Origin: CAYLYP01 sp964387795
Lineage (GTDB): Bacteria > Bacteroidota > Bacteroidia > Bacteroidales > UBA7960
Assembly: GCA_964387795.1 (NCBI GenBank)
Contig: CAYLYP010000002.1
Span: forward strand, 57,085 to 121,084
Direction: 5' to 3'
DNA length: 64,000 bases
Part shown: piece after piece, positions 26,903 through 37,335 of the stretch
Layout: every line of letters starts with the position of its first letter
Numbering within the stretch: the stretch's first letter is position 1
Made by a program: the position numbers and the translations under genes
Notes under the pieces: model-generated
Database searches by the model: none
What the model was told of the DNA's origin: nothing
The model's input: the letters and a program-made list of their open reading frames with translations, nothing else

Positions 26903-27189
26903 TACAATGCTTAATCTATCATAATCAAATTTTCATATAACAATTGGGTCCAAAGCAGATAATTAAAAAAAATATTTGATTATTTATAGCTTGTATTCTG
27001 TTAGATTTTTTAATTTTATGAATGCTTATAACAAGATTTACAATTAATTACCAATTTTTTTCTTGTTATAAAAAAGTTCGGGCATGTCTTAAAAAAAAAT
27101 CAAAACATGGGATATATGCAAATCTTTTGATTTATTTGGCACCCGGATTTCATGTCATTTTTTTTGTTTAAAAAGTCTTTTTATTGCTT

Positions 27190-30100
27190 ATGATTCAATT
27201 CCACAATAAATATTTAATAAAAGTATTGGTTTTGATAGGGATTCTGTTTTCCATGTCATTACAGGCTGTCTATGCAGGAGAGGAAATAAATAATGTGGGT
27301 AAAAGTGAAAAGGAGATATTAAAGACTTACTTAAGGAGTGCGGCAGATAAAAAGTTTACATCACCTCATGACAGGAAGAAATTTGCAGTTTTAGCACTTG
27401 AACTTGCAGAAAAGGCAGGCGACAAGTCATCAGAATATGAAGCAAGGGTTCTTTTAGGCCTCGCATTAATAAAGGTTGGGGACATCGATGCTTCAAAAGA
27501 AGTCTTTGATAAACTATTGGAAGAAATTTCTGAAGATAGTTATCCATCATTTGCAGCAACCAGTTATAATCAATCAGGAGAGATTTTTCGTTTTAAAGGA
27601 GATTTCATTAATTCGCTCGAATGCCATTATAAAGCATTAGAAATTGCATCTAAAAACAATGATTATCATGAAAAAGCATTTTCATTAAATGCGATTGGCG
27701 TTGTTTTGCGCAATCTCAGTGATAGTGCCCAGGCAATAATGTTTTATAATGAAGCCTTAAAATTATCTGAGATTCATAATTTTTATGATCAGGAAATCCA
27801 ATCATTGCTCAATATAGGCAACTTGCATTGGTATTCAAAAAGCTACGAACTTGCACTTAAGTATTATAACAAAGCGATAGAATTATGCAATCAAAACAAT
27901 GTGAGGGATGAACTTGCATCCTTATATAACAATATAGGGAACGTGTATAGGGATAAAACAGAATATTTAAAAGCCATTCAGTATTACAACAAATCAATAG
28001 TTGAATTAGATCAGAACCCGGAAAGGTTGTTATACGGGATTGTAATTAAAAATATTGGCCAGGTATATTTTTTATTAAATGATTTGAAAAAAGCCGAGAA
28101 CTTTTTATTAAAAAGCCTGGAATACAACATATCCAATGATCTTAAACGATTTACACGAGACAATCATGAACTATTAGCAATGGTTTATGCTAAACAGGGA
28201 GACTATCGCAAGGCATACAAGCACATGGATGATTATGCAAAAACGAATTCAGAAATATTGAACGAGAATGTCATTCATAAATACATAAGTCTTCAGCAGA
28301 CATTTTTGAAACAAAAAAACCTGTATAGTATCCAAACAGAAAAAAGCATAAAGAGAAACAACATCTTAATCCTTGTTTCAGTCACTTTAAGTATAATAGC
28401 AATTTTTGCCTTTATTCTATTGCTTCAGAACCGACAGAAACAGTATTATATTAAAGAGCTTAAAAAAAGCATTGAAGAAAAATCATATACAGAAAAGGCA
28501 TTAAGAAAAAGTGAGCAAAATTATTTTACACTGATAAGTCATATGAATGAAGGGATGATACATACCGATCCCTTTGATTTTATTTTATTTGCCAATGAAA
28601 AGGCTTGTAAGATGTTTGGTTTTACACATGAAGAGTTTGTTGGGAAAAACATCTATGAATTATTGGAAATTCCGGACGACAAAGTTCTGTTGGACGAAAA
28701 AACCGAATTAAGGAAAAAAGGCATTTCAGACAGGTATGAAGTTCGTTTTAAAAGGAGAAATGGAAAAATGTTATGGGCCAGCTTAAGTGTCGCCCCAGTG
28801 TTGGATGAAAATGGGATACTTAACGGCACTGTTGGAATCATCAACGATATTTCAGAACAAAAGCGTCATGAAGAAGAACTAAAAGAACTTACTTCCGACC
28901 TGAACCAAAAGATCAAACAATTGAATTGTCTTTATGACATTTCAGATATCACTGGAATTCCCGGTATAACCTATCCTGAAATATTCACAAAAGCGCTTGA
29001 TATTTTACCAATAGGTTTAAAGTATTCGCATGATGCCTGCGTTGAGATCCTTTTTGAGAATCAAAGATTCTGCTCAAAAGATTTTAAAGACACTAAGTGG
29101 AGTTATTCGGCGCCAATAAAGGTTACCAATAAAAAACTTGGGGTTCTTAAAGTATGCTATTTGAGCGAAAAGCCAATAGTTAGCAAGGATGTATTTCATT
29201 TCAACGAAAAGATATTAATAAAGAATATTGCAGAAAAACTTGGCCAGATTATTGAGTCAAAGAATATGGAATGTGCATTAAAAGAGAGCCGGGAAAAGCT
29301 AGCTGAAGCACATCGGATAGCCAGGTTAGGCAATTGGGAATATGATTATAGCAAACAGCAATTTAATTACTTTGAAAACTTTTACGAAGTAATAGGAGTA
29401 AACCAAAGAGACAGGCTGATCTTTGATCAGGAAGCATTGTTTAATCATATCCACCCTGATGATAGTGCTTTGTTTGCTGATTTTATGGAGCAAATAAAGT
29501 CATGCAAAGCACAAAATACAAATTTCATGTTTAGGGTTAATGACCATCTGGGAAGCTTGAAATATATCAATACCATTGGCAGCATAGAATACGATGCAAT
29601 AGGGAAACCAATAAGATATATCTCTACCATTCAGGATGTTACTGAATATAAACTAAATGAAGAGCTGAGACATAATATGCAGCTTGCCCAAAAAACTGCT
29701 GAAATAAAACAACAGTTTTTGGCCAATATGAGCCATGAGATGAGGACACCCATGAACGGGATACTCGGAATGATTGATTTTCTGCTTAAAACCCCTCTCG
29801 ACGAAAAACAATTGGATTTTGCATTAACAATAAAGCACTCATCCGAAAACCTTTTAAATATCATCAATGATATTCTGGATTTATCAAAAATTGAAGCCGG
29901 AAAATTAGAGATAAAACCAAAGAACTTTAACATCCTTAAGTTTATAGAAAAAATAAAAGGATTATTTGGAGCATTGGCAAAACAAAAGAACCTTAAGTTT
30001 GTAAGTGATATCCAGGAAGGTATCCCTGAATTTATTATAGCAGATGAAAACAGGGTAGCGCAGATTGTCACAAATCTAATTGGCAATGCAATTAAGTTTA

Positions 30101-31266
30101 CAGAAAAAGGCTCTGTAAAATTACAAATCACTTATTTTGAACGGACAGAAGAAAGTGTTCAAATAAGAATAGATATCATTGATACCGGGATTGGAATCTC
30201 AAAAGAAGACCAACAAAGATTATTCCAACCTTTTACCCAGCTTGACAATTCAATAACCAGGCCTCAGGAAGGCACAGGACTTGGCCTTTCCATTTCAAAG
30301 CGACTGGCAGAACTTCTGGAAGGTGAGATTGGGTTCAATCCAGCCTATAAAAAAGGGTCTAATTTTTTCTTTACTTTCAAAGCTCATATTGGAAATAAGG
30401 AATCACAGTTAATAGCAGAACTACCGACAATACCTCAAAATATAAATTTAGGTCTTCATATTCTTGTGGTAGAAGATAACCATGTAAACCAAAGAATATT
30501 AAGCATGATGCTAAAGGATATGGGTTGTAAGACAACACTTGCATCAAATGGAGAGGAAGCCATAATGCTTATGAAAAATCAAAAGTTCAATGTAGTATTT
30601 ATGGATATTCAAATGCCGGTAATGGATGGGGTGACAGCAATGCAGGTATTGAGAAAGAAATACAAAAACCTCCCTCCTATCATTGCGTTAAGTGCAAATG
30701 CAATGTCTAATGATATCGAAAGATATATGAAACAAGGGATGGATGACTATATTACCAAACCGGTAAATCCAGCTTTGGTTTATGAGAAACTGCTAACAAT
30801 AAAAAATACTGGTCATACTGAGAAGTATAAAAACACAGTCTTTATGAACGAACTAAATGAACAACCGCAAATTGAAATAAATGGTCAAAAAGATGGCCAC
30901 CACAATGATTTCAATTCTTTTCCCCAATTAAACCCAAAGAACATTGAGACCCTAAAGAGGCAAACACAAAATGCCCCAGGCTTATTCTCTGAACTTTTTA
31001 CCTCATTTGTTGATGATTGCACTGAGTTAATAGCACAGATAAGCGATTCTATTGTTAGCAAAGACTATAAAAAGCTTTCAGAAGCCATTCATACAATAAA
31101 AGGCTTATCAGGAACTATTGGAGCTTCAAGGATGTTCGAAATAACCAGCTTCATTGATAAATCAAACAAAAGTAATGATTACAGCACTGCGGTTAATCTT
31201 TACCCTACATTAAATCAATGTTTTGTTGAATTAAGAGAATATATCAACAATGAAATAATAGCATAA
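27190..31266 (+). CDS. Hybrid sensor histidine kinase with TPR, PAS, REC and Hpt
   Basis: A TTG at 27184 is possible, but the ATG at 27190 gives a normal signal peptide (IKVLVLIGILFSMSLQAVYA). Order in about 1,358 residues: periplasmic TPRs about 35-350, membrane helix about 387-409, PAS about 445-555, a GAF-like region about 575-695, a second PAS about 705-825, HisKA with phospho-acceptor H849 (NMSHEMRTPMNG), HATPase about 945-1070 (NLIGNAIKFT, DTGIGIS, GTGLGLSIS), REC with acceptor Asp near 1138 (VVFMDIQMPVMDG), and Hpt with H1301 (IHTIKGLSG). It is a full phosphorelay in one chain. No output regulator is adjacent. Confidence 0.93.
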   Translation: MIQFHNKYLIKVLVLIGILFSMSLQAVYAGEEINNVGKSEKEILKTYLRSAADKKFTSPHDRKKFAVLALELAEKAGDKSSEYEARVLLGLALIKVGDIDASKEVFDKLLEEISEDSYPSFAATSYNQSGEIFRFKGDFINSLECHYKALEIASKNNDYHEKAFSLNAIGVVLRNLSDSAQAIMFYNEALKLSEIHNFYDQEIQSLLNIGNLHWYSKSYELALKYYNKAIELCNQNNVRDELASLYNNIGNVYRDKTEYLKAIQYYNKSIVELDQNPERLLYGIVIKNIGQVYFLLNDLKKAENFLLKSLEYNISNDLKRFTRDNHELLAMVYAKQGDYRKAYKHMDDYAKTNSEILNENVIHKYISLQQTFLKQKNLYSIQTEKSIKRNNILILVSVTLSIIAIFAFILLLQNRQKQYYIKELKKSIEEKSYTEKALRKSEQNYFTLISHMNEGMIHTDPFDFILFANEKACKMFGFTHEEFVGKNIYELLEIPDDKVLLDEKTELRKKGISDRYEVRFKRRNGKMLWASLSVAPVLDENGILNGTVGIINDISEQKRHEEELKELTSDLNQKIKQLNCLYDISDITGIPGITYPEIFTKALDILPIGLKYSHDACVEILFENQRFCSKDFKDTKWSYSAPIKVTNKKLGVLKVCYLSEKPIVSKDVFHFNEKILIKNIAEKLGQIIESKNMECALKESREKLAEAHRIARLGNWEYDYSKQQFNYFENFYEVIGVNQRDRLIFDQEALFNHIHPDDSALFADFMEQIKSCKAQNTNFMFRVNDHLGSLKYINTIGSIEYDAIGKPIRYISTIQDVTEYKLNEELRHNMQLAQKTAEIKQQFLANMSHEMRTPMNGILGMIDFLLKTPLDEKQLDFALTIKHSSENLLNIINDILDLSKIEAGKLEIKPKNFNILKFIEKIKGLFGALAKQKNLKFVSDIQEGIPEFIIADENRVAQIVTNLIGNAIKFTEKGSVKLQITYFERTEESVQIRIDIIDTGIGISKEDQQRLFQPFTQLDNSITRPQEGTGLGLSISKRLAELLEGEIGFNPAYKKGSNFFFTFKAHIGNKESQLIAELPTIPQNINLGLHILVVEDNHVNQRILSMMLKDMGCKTTLASNGEEAIMLMKNQKFNVVFMDIQMPVMDGVTAMQVLRKKYKNLPPIIALSANAMSNDIERYMKQGMDDYITKPVNPALVYEKLLTIKNTGHTEKYKNTVFMNELNEQPQIEINGQKDGHHNDFNSFPQLNPKNIETLKRQTQNAPGLFSELFTSFVDDCTELIAQISDSIVSKDYKKLSEAIHTIKGLSGTIGASRMFEITSFIDKSNKSNDYSTAVNLYPTLNQCFVELREYINNEIIA

Positions 31267-31345
31267 AAAGGTTTAATAATTATTCTTTGATTTACCGGTA
31301 AAAAATAATACCGATAAAAACACAAAATAATACTGTATTTTTTTT

Positions 31346-31353
31346 TAAATTTG
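31346..31353 (+). promoter_or_regulatory. -7 promoter box TAAATTTG
   Basis: TAnnTTTG match 22 bases before the ATG of the second sensor kinase, giving that gene its own transcription. Confidence 0.5.
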
Positions 31354-31375
31354 GGATACGAGCAATACCTATCCC

Positions 31376-33973
31376 ATGGATGAGCATACAACAACCTTTT
31401 CAGATTTTTTTACCAATCCGGGTTTAAAAAAGAAGTTTGAGGATAAAACCATTGAGCAGCTTGTTTATGAATATCAGCTCTTCGATACTGAATTACGCTC
31501 TAAAGAAGAAGAAATTGATAAACTTCAGGATGTCCTGAACCAGTTAAACAACAGGTATCAGGAGTTATTTGTCTTATCCCCCTTAGGCCTGATTGTTTTA
31601 TATCCGGATTTCAGGATTAAAGAAGCAAACCACACCGCCAGCACATTACTAAATATCCCTTCCGTATTATTGGTTAATAAAAACATAAACCAATTTATTC
31701 AGCCCCCTGAACAAGAATTATTCTCGCAGGCATTTCAACATGCATTGGAACAGGATTTTTCAATGTGCATCGATTCCTCGTTATACATTGACAAGCATCA
31801 ATCCCTAAAGTCCAGGATACAAATCATCCCTTTGCACCAATCCTATAATGAGCATAAAATGGTATTAATGGCCTTTTATGACATTAGCCGTGAACATCAG
31901 GCCGAACAACAATTAACAGACCTCCGGCATCAAGCTAAACAATTATTAAACACTGTTCCTTCAGGAGTTTTCACTGTTGATACTCATGGCATTATCAACT
32001 CATGGAACCACCAGGCCGAAGTAATAACGGGATTTAGCTCAAAAGAAGCAATAGGCAAATCAAGCAATCATCTTTTTCCCGACAACTGTTTGGGGGTTTA
32101 TAATTTACTCGTTAATGAAAACCATCCTTCAATCAGGAATTATAATTGTTATATAATAAAAAAGGATGGAACAAAACAATTTATCACTAAGCATTGCGAT
32201 GTCTTAAAAAATGCTGATGGAAAGCTTATTGGGGGTATTGAATGTTTTGAAGTCGTATCACCTACTGTCCTCCAGGAAAAACCATCCCTAAAGGGTCCAT
32301 TATACATTAATGCAGAGGACATTGAATTAATAAGCAGCGACAAAGGCCTTAAAGAAGCTCTTAGGCAAAGTATTGAATTGCGAGATGAGATCCAAAAAAG
32401 GGAAGAACTTTACAGGCTTATTTCAGAAAACTCAAAAGACGTTATATGCCTTCATGATAATAATGCAAGGCTTTTGTTTATCAGCGATTCATGTTTCGAA
32501 CTTTCAGGTTATAAACCTGAAGAATTACTAGGTAAAGATCCTTGCCTATATATTCATCCCGACGATATTGATGCAGCCAGACAATATTTATTCTCATTAA
32601 ACACTATTGAAAAAAAACATGAGGCAATTCCATTCAGGATAAAGAATAAAAATGGCAACTATATATGGGTGGAAACCAATGCAAAATTCATCAATTCACC
32701 CTCTGACAACATCAAACGCTTCCAGACTTCTACGCGTAATATACAGCTTAGAAAAGAAGCATTAAGATTACTTGAAGACAAGGAACAAAACCTTAATGCT
32801 TTGCTTTCATCAATGGATGATCTTGTCATTGAGATGAACAATAGGATGGAATTTACAAATACCTGGGGAAAAAGCACAAAACAATTATTTTTCCCAAAAG
32901 AATACATCATTGGCAAAAACATCAGAGATATTCTCCCCCAACTGGCAGATTCGGTTATTGAAGCCATCAATAAAGCATTAAGTGAATTACATCCGGTCAG
33001 TATTGAATACTGCCATCCTGAGAACAAATCTATTTACTACCAGGCTACAATTAATCCCATTTTAAAAAAAGACAATTCCCAACCTGATAAGGTTTCAATT
33101 TTCATCAGGGATATAAGTGAATCGCACTGGCATAAAGAAACCATCACCGACCTAAACACTTCGCTGATAAAACAAAAAAATGCACTTGAAGAGTTGAACT
33201 TCAATCTTGAACAACGCATAAAAACAGAAGTAGAGAAAAATAGAAAAAAAGATGAACTCTTTCAGTTGCATTCAAGGCATGCTGCTATGGGAGAGATGAT
33301 CAGCAACATTGCCCACCAGTGGAGGCAGCCTCTTAATGCAATAAATCTGTTGGTCTATGATATTCTTGATGCATACCAGCATCAGGAACTTGATCTGCAT
33401 TATCTCAAAAATAATACGGATGAAATTCAAAAAATAATTCAGCAGATGTCTGCTACGATAAATAATTTCAGATCTTTTTTTCAACATGCCAAAGAAAAAA
33501 CATGGTTCTCCCTTTCAGAACAAATCCCAAAGACTTTAAACTATACCGATGTTAGTTTCCACAGTCTTAATATAAATATTGAACTGAATCTTGAAAATGA
33601 TTTATATGTTTATGGTTACCCGAACGAATTTTCACAGGTGCTTTTAAATATCCTGAATAATGCCTGTGATGCATTTAAAAAACTAGATGTCCAGGCAGAA
33701 TCGTTCAAGCCTCTTGTCTGCATTCATACTAAACAAAACAATGATGAAGTACATATCATTATTTCTGATAATGCAGGCGGAATCCCCAATAATGCCCTCC
33801 CTCATATATTCAAACCATACTTCTCTGCAAATAAAAGTAAAGACAATATTGGTCTTGGACTATTTACCTCAAAAAGCATCATTGAAAAAAATATGAATGG
33901 CCAAATACTTGGCTATAATAATGAAACTGGAGCAGTATTTGAAATCCATTTACCTCTTCAATCAAAAAATTAA
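31376..33973 (+). CDS. Multi-PAS sensor histidine kinase
   Basis: An 865-residue soluble kinase with no signal peptide or membrane helix. It has an N-terminal coiled coil (about 20-60), about four PAS domains (about 60-175, 185-300, 340-465, 475-590) and a linker coiled coil. The HisKA-type segment MGEMISNIAHQWRQPLNAI carries H647, and HATPase motifs follow (NILNNACDAF, DNAGGIPN, NIGLGLF). The HQWRQPLN box is typical of a PAS-rich kinase subgroup. It probably senses cytoplasmic redox or small molecules. The partner regulator is not in the window. Confidence 0.9.
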   Translation: MDEHTTTFSDFFTNPGLKKKFEDKTIEQLVYEYQLFDTELRSKEEEIDKLQDVLNQLNNRYQELFVLSPLGLIVLYPDFRIKEANHTASTLLNIPSVLLVNKNINQFIQPPEQELFSQAFQHALEQDFSMCIDSSLYIDKHQSLKSRIQIIPLHQSYNEHKMVLMAFYDISREHQAEQQLTDLRHQAKQLLNTVPSGVFTVDTHGIINSWNHQAEVITGFSSKEAIGKSSNHLFPDNCLGVYNLLVNENHPSIRNYNCYIIKKDGTKQFITKHCDVLKNADGKLIGGIECFEVVSPTVLQEKPSLKGPLYINAEDIELISSDKGLKEALRQSIELRDEIQKREELYRLISENSKDVICLHDNNARLLFISDSCFELSGYKPEELLGKDPCLYIHPDDIDAARQYLFSLNTIEKKHEAIPFRIKNKNGNYIWVETNAKFINSPSDNIKRFQTSTRNIQLRKEALRLLEDKEQNLNALLSSMDDLVIEMNNRMEFTNTWGKSTKQLFFPKEYIIGKNIRDILPQLADSVIEAINKALSELHPVSIEYCHPENKSIYYQATINPILKKDNSQPDKVSIFIRDISESHWHKETITDLNTSLIKQKNALEELNFNLEQRIKTEVEKNRKKDELFQLHSRHAAMGEMISNIAHQWRQPLNAINLLVYDILDAYQHQELDLHYLKNNTDEIQKIIQQMSATINNFRSFFQHAKEKTWFSLSEQIPKTLNYTDVSFHSLNINIELNLENDLYVYGYPNEFSQVLLNILNNACDAFKKLDVQAESFKPLVCIHTKQNNDEVHIIISDNAGGIPNNALPHIFKPYFSANKSKDNIGLGLFTSKSIIEKNMNGQILGYNNETGAVFEIHLPLQSKN

Positions 33974-34001
33974 TTCTACATTCCTTTAAAAAAAAATCTC
34001 T

Positions 34002-34009
34002 TATTTTTG
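34002..34009 (+). promoter_or_regulatory. -7 promoter box TATTTTTG
   Basis: TAnnTTTG match 18 bases before the ATG at 34028. It argues that the upstream TTG at 34007 is not the start of the glycosylase gene. Confidence 0.6.
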
Positions 34010-34027
34010 CCCATCAAACAATACCAG

Positions 34028-34603
34028 ATGGCTAAAATTCATTTAAGCTATTTTCAACAGGAAGATGTTGTATCGTTGGCAAAAGACCTCATTGGAAAAC
34101 AAATATCCACTTTTATTGATGGACAGCTTACCAAAGGCCTTATTTGCGAAACTGAAGCTTATGCTGGCGTTACAGACCGTGCTTCTCATGCTTATGGTAA
34201 CCGCAGAACCAACAGAACCGAAACTATGTTCATGGAAGGTGGGGTTGCTTATGTTTATTTATGTTATGGGATCCACTCCTTATTTAATATTGTCACAAAT
34301 AAAAAAGACATTCCCCATGCCATACTTATAAGAGGGATAATTCCAACAGAAGGATTTGAGATGATGTCATCAAGATGTGGTAAAACAATAAAGCCTGGAA
34401 AACCTATTAGCGGGCCTGGAAAAATTACCCGTGCTTTGGGCATAAACCTCAAACACAATGCAGAAAATCTGACAGGAAAACAGATATGGCTTGAAGAAGG
34501 CAGGATCGTAAAAAGCGAAGATATTTTATCATTACCAAGAATAGGGGTTGATTATGCGGGAGACGATGCACTATTGCCCTATCGCTTTTTGTGGAAAGGA
34601 TAA
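34028..34603 (+). CDS. mpg: 3-methyladenine DNA glycosylase (AAG/MPG family)
   Basis: A 191-residue alkyladenine DNA glycosylase. Signatures are LAKDLIGKQI, the catalytic ETEAYAGVTDRASHAYGNRRT and YVYLCYGIHSLFNIVT. It removes alkylated purines and hypoxanthine by base flipping, starting base-excision repair. I chose the ATG at 34028 (MAKIHLSYF) over the TTG at 34007 because a -7 box ends at 34009. The length fits the bacterial family. Confidence 0.94.
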   Translation: MAKIHLSYFQQEDVVSLAKDLIGKQISTFIDGQLTKGLICETEAYAGVTDRASHAYGNRRTNRTETMFMEGGVAYVYLCYGIHSLFNIVTNKKDIPHAILIRGIIPTEGFEMMSSRCGKTIKPGKPISGPGKITRALGINLKHNAENLTGKQIWLEEGRIVKSEDILSLPRIGVDYAGDDALLPYRFLWKG

Positions 34604-34747
34604 TCAGGCTTCCTAACAATGAATGAAAAATACCATAAGGACAAGAATAACAGAAACACTATTAGAAAAAGCCTTACTGCTCAAACAAAAAAAAATGTAA
34701 TATTATTCTTTAAGAAAAACATCAGAAAAAGAGAGCTTAAAGAATTG

Positions 34748-34755
34748 TATCTTTG
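34748..34755 (+). promoter_or_regulatory. -7 promoter box TATCTTTG
   Basis: TAnnTTTG match 19 bases before the ATG at 34775. It supports that ATG as the true start of rlmI, rather than the ATG at 34619 that would add a basic 52-residue extension. Confidence 0.6.
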
Positions 34756-34774
34756 CATTCTTAAAAACCTGGGC

Positions 34775-35974
34775 ATGCAAGAACTGATAAAAGTATTCCT
34801 GAAAGCAAGAAAAGAAGAGGCTGTCAAAAGAAACCACCCCTGGATTTTTAGTGGTGCAGTAAAGCATATTGAAGGCAATCAAATGGATGGTGCAATAGCG
34901 GAAGTGTATTCTGATAGCGGAGAATATTTAGGAACAGGACACTTTCAACAAAGTAGTATCATGGTGCGAATTTTTAGCTTTGCACCTGAAAAGCCTGGTA
35001 TCCCCAATGAAAAGTTTTGGCTCTCAAAGCTTTCAACAGCTTTAAACCTTAGGACAGCTTTAGGCTTGACATCCAATACTCAAACCAATGCATACAGACT
35101 AGTGCATGGTGAAGGAGATTCCATGCCCGGCCTGATTATAGATTATTATGCCGGAAATGCAGTTATCCAGGCTCATTCAATAGGTATGCATTTTGAAAGG
35201 GAAAAGATAAAAAATGCATTGCTGGCGCTCTTTAAAAATGAATTAGAATCGGTTTATTATAAGAGTTCAGACACCCTTCCCGGACAACTTGCTTCCCAGA
35301 CAAAGGATTGCTGCTTATATGGGCAGGCATCCAAAACCACTGTCCTTGAAAATGGCCTAAAGTTTAATGTGAACTGGGAGGAAGGGCAGAAAACCGGCTT
35401 TTTCCTTGATCAAAGAGACAATAGGGAATTGGTTGGTAAGCTCAGTAACGGTAAAACAGTATTAAATACTTTTTGCTATACAGGAGGTTTTTCAGTTTAT
35501 GCTTTAAAATCAGGGGCTAAAGAGGTTGTCTCAATTGACAGTTCTAAGAAGGCAATTACACTAACAGATGAAAATGTGATGCTAAACAACAGTGAGGGTA
35601 AACATCACAAAAGCATCTGCTCAGATACCATGCAATACCTTAAAGAATGCCCTTCATCATATTTTGATCTGATTATCCTTGACCCTCCGGCTTATGCCAA
35701 GCATAACAGTGCCAGGCATAATGCCATACAGGGTTATAAAAGACTTAACCAGCTTGCCATGGAAAAGATAAAAACAGAAGGCCTGCTATTTACTTTCTCA
35801 TGCTCTCAGGTTGTTGATATGCAATTATTCAGCTCCACAGTCATTGCTGCTGCTATTGCCTCTGGTCGCCAGGCACGTATCCTTTATCGGCTTAACCAAC
35901 CAGCAGATCATCCCATAAGCGCATTTCACCCTGAAGGTGAATATCTTAAAGGATTGGTACTACAAATCTTATAA
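34775..35974 (+). CDS. rlmI: 23S rRNA (cytosine-5) methyltransferase RlmI-like
   Basis: A 399-residue class I SAM-dependent methyltransferase. An N-terminal PUA-like domain (FLKARKEEAVKRNHPWIFSGAV) is followed by the EEGQKTGFFLDQRDNR box, SAM motif VLNTFCYTGGFSVYAL near residue 229, DPPAYAK near 302 and the catalytic-Cys region FTFSCSQVVD. RlmI methylates C1962 of 23S rRNA. The frame is open back to 34619, but the extension is Lys/Asn-rich and the promoter box at 34748 lies inside it. The MATE gene follows within 14 bases or overlaps, depending on its start. Confidence 0.92.
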   Translation: MQELIKVFLKARKEEAVKRNHPWIFSGAVKHIEGNQMDGAIAEVYSDSGEYLGTGHFQQSSIMVRIFSFAPEKPGIPNEKFWLSKLSTALNLRTALGLTSNTQTNAYRLVHGEGDSMPGLIIDYYAGNAVIQAHSIGMHFEREKIKNALLALFKNELESVYYKSSDTLPGQLASQTKDCCLYGQASKTTVLENGLKFNVNWEEGQKTGFFLDQRDNRELVGKLSNGKTVLNTFCYTGGFSVYALKSGAKEVVSIDSSKKAITLTDENVMLNNSEGKHHKSICSDTMQYLKECPSSYFDLIILDPPAYAKHNSARHNAIQGYKRLNQLAMEKIKTEGLLFTFSCSQVVDMQLFSSTVIAAAIASGRQARILYRLNQPADHPISAFHPEGEYLKGLVLQIL

Positions 35975-35987
35975 CTCAATAAAACCA

Positions 35988-37319
35988 TTGAAAGTAGAAG
36001 CAACATATAAAAGCATTTTTCAAATCTCCTACCCTATCATACTAGGTTTAATTGCCCAAAACCTAATGGTCGTTATTGATACCGCATTTTTAGGAAGGGT
36101 TGGAGAAATTGAACTTGGTGCAGCAGCCATTGGTGGGATATTATTTCTTACAATGACGATGCTTGGCACTGGCTTTGGTATTGGCACACAGATACTTATT
36201 GGGAGAAGAAATGGAGAAGGGAACTATCACCAGATCGGGATATTGTTTGACCACTCCATCTATTTTCAATTTGCTCTCGCTATTGCATTGATAGTTATTT
36301 ATACTTTTTTTGCCCCCCAGATACTTGTTCATTTTATTGATTCAGAAGCAATAAAAACAGCCAGCCTGGAGTTTCTTTCAATGCGTAAATGGGGCTTTGT
36401 CTTAGCTCTTCAAATCATTTGTTTTAACAGCTTATATGTTGGGAGTGCCAGGACTAAAGTAATATCTTTAAGCACAATAATCATGTCCTTGGCAAACATC
36501 ATCCTTGATTATGGGCTTATTTTCGGGAACCTTGGTATGCCTGAAATGGGTATTGCTGGCGCTGCCCTTGCAACAAATATTGCTGAAGGCATCACATTCT
36601 TGTTTTTGTTAATATATACACTCAGCAATACTAAATTAAAAGCATTTAAGATTTTTAAATTTACAAAACCTGATTTCGTATTGTTGAAAAAAATACTCAA
36701 CCTCTCAGGTCCTGTAATGCTCCAGCATTTTATCAGCTTTTCTGCATGGTTTGTATTCTTTATGATTATTGAACAAATGGGTGAAACGCAACTGGCTGCC
36801 AGTAACATTACCAGAAGCATTTATATGTTGCTCATGATTCCCGTTTGGGGCTTAAGTTCAGCCACCAATACCCTGGTAAGCAACATAATTGGTCAGGGAA
36901 AAGTGAATGAGGTATTTGTGATAACTAAGAAGATCATGATACTTAGCGTTATCACAAATCTTATTATCATACAAGCTATTATCTGGTTCCCGGATATATT
37001 GATAAGGTTTTATACTGATGATGTAAACCTTATTGAAGTAACCAGGCCTGTCCTTTATACAATTTCATTGGCTTTGATTGCATTTTCTGTTGGGATGACC
37101 TATTTCAGTGCTTTAAGCGGAACTGGCAAAACCAAAGTAGGCCTTAGAATAGAAATAATTACAATTTCTATTTATATGATTGCCACCTATTTCCTGGCTG
37201 TTTATTTAAAAGCCCCTCTTCCAATTGTTTGGGCTGTTGAAGCTATTTATTTTTCAGTAGTGGGCTTTATTTCATTCCTCTATCTTAAAACAGGAAAATG
37301 GAAAAGCCTGCAAATATAA
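35988..37319 (+). CDS. MATE-family efflux transporter
   Basis: A polytopic protein of about 443 residues with 12 predicted helices and the MATE core (SYPIILGLIAQNLMVVIDTAFLGRVGE, GTQILIGRRNGEG, second half GPVMLQHFISFSAW). It exports drugs or metabolites in exchange for Na+ or H+. The start is uncertain. GTG at 35937 overlaps rlmI by 38 bases and adds 17 residues. TTG at 35988 (KVEATYKSIFQISYP) gives the normal N-terminus and a 14-base gap, so I prefer it. There is probably an operon with rlmI. Confidence 0.9.
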   Translation: MKVEATYKSIFQISYPIILGLIAQNLMVVIDTAFLGRVGEIELGAAAIGGILFLTMTMLGTGFGIGTQILIGRRNGEGNYHQIGILFDHSIYFQFALAIALIVIYTFFAPQILVHFIDSEAIKTASLEFLSMRKWGFVLALQIICFNSLYVGSARTKVISLSTIIMSLANIILDYGLIFGNLGMPEMGIAGAALATNIAEGITFLFLLIYTLSNTKLKAFKIFKFTKPDFVLLKKILNLSGPVMLQHFISFSAWFVFFMIIEQMGETQLAASNITRSIYMLLMIPVWGLSSATNTLVSNIIGQGKVNEVFVITKKIMILSVITNLIIIQAIIWFPDILIRFYTDDVNLIEVTRPVLYTISLALIAFSVGMTYFSALSGTGKTKVGLRIEIITISIYMIATYFLAVYLKAPLPIVWAVEAIYFSVVGFISFLYLKTGKWKSLQI

Positions 37320-37335
37320 AATAAAGGACAAGGGC

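Noticed and set aside
34619..34774. N-terminal extension of RlmI from the ATG at 34619
   Set aside because: The extension is Lys/Asn-rich, absent from the family, and a TATCTTTG promoter box lies within it just before a better ATG.
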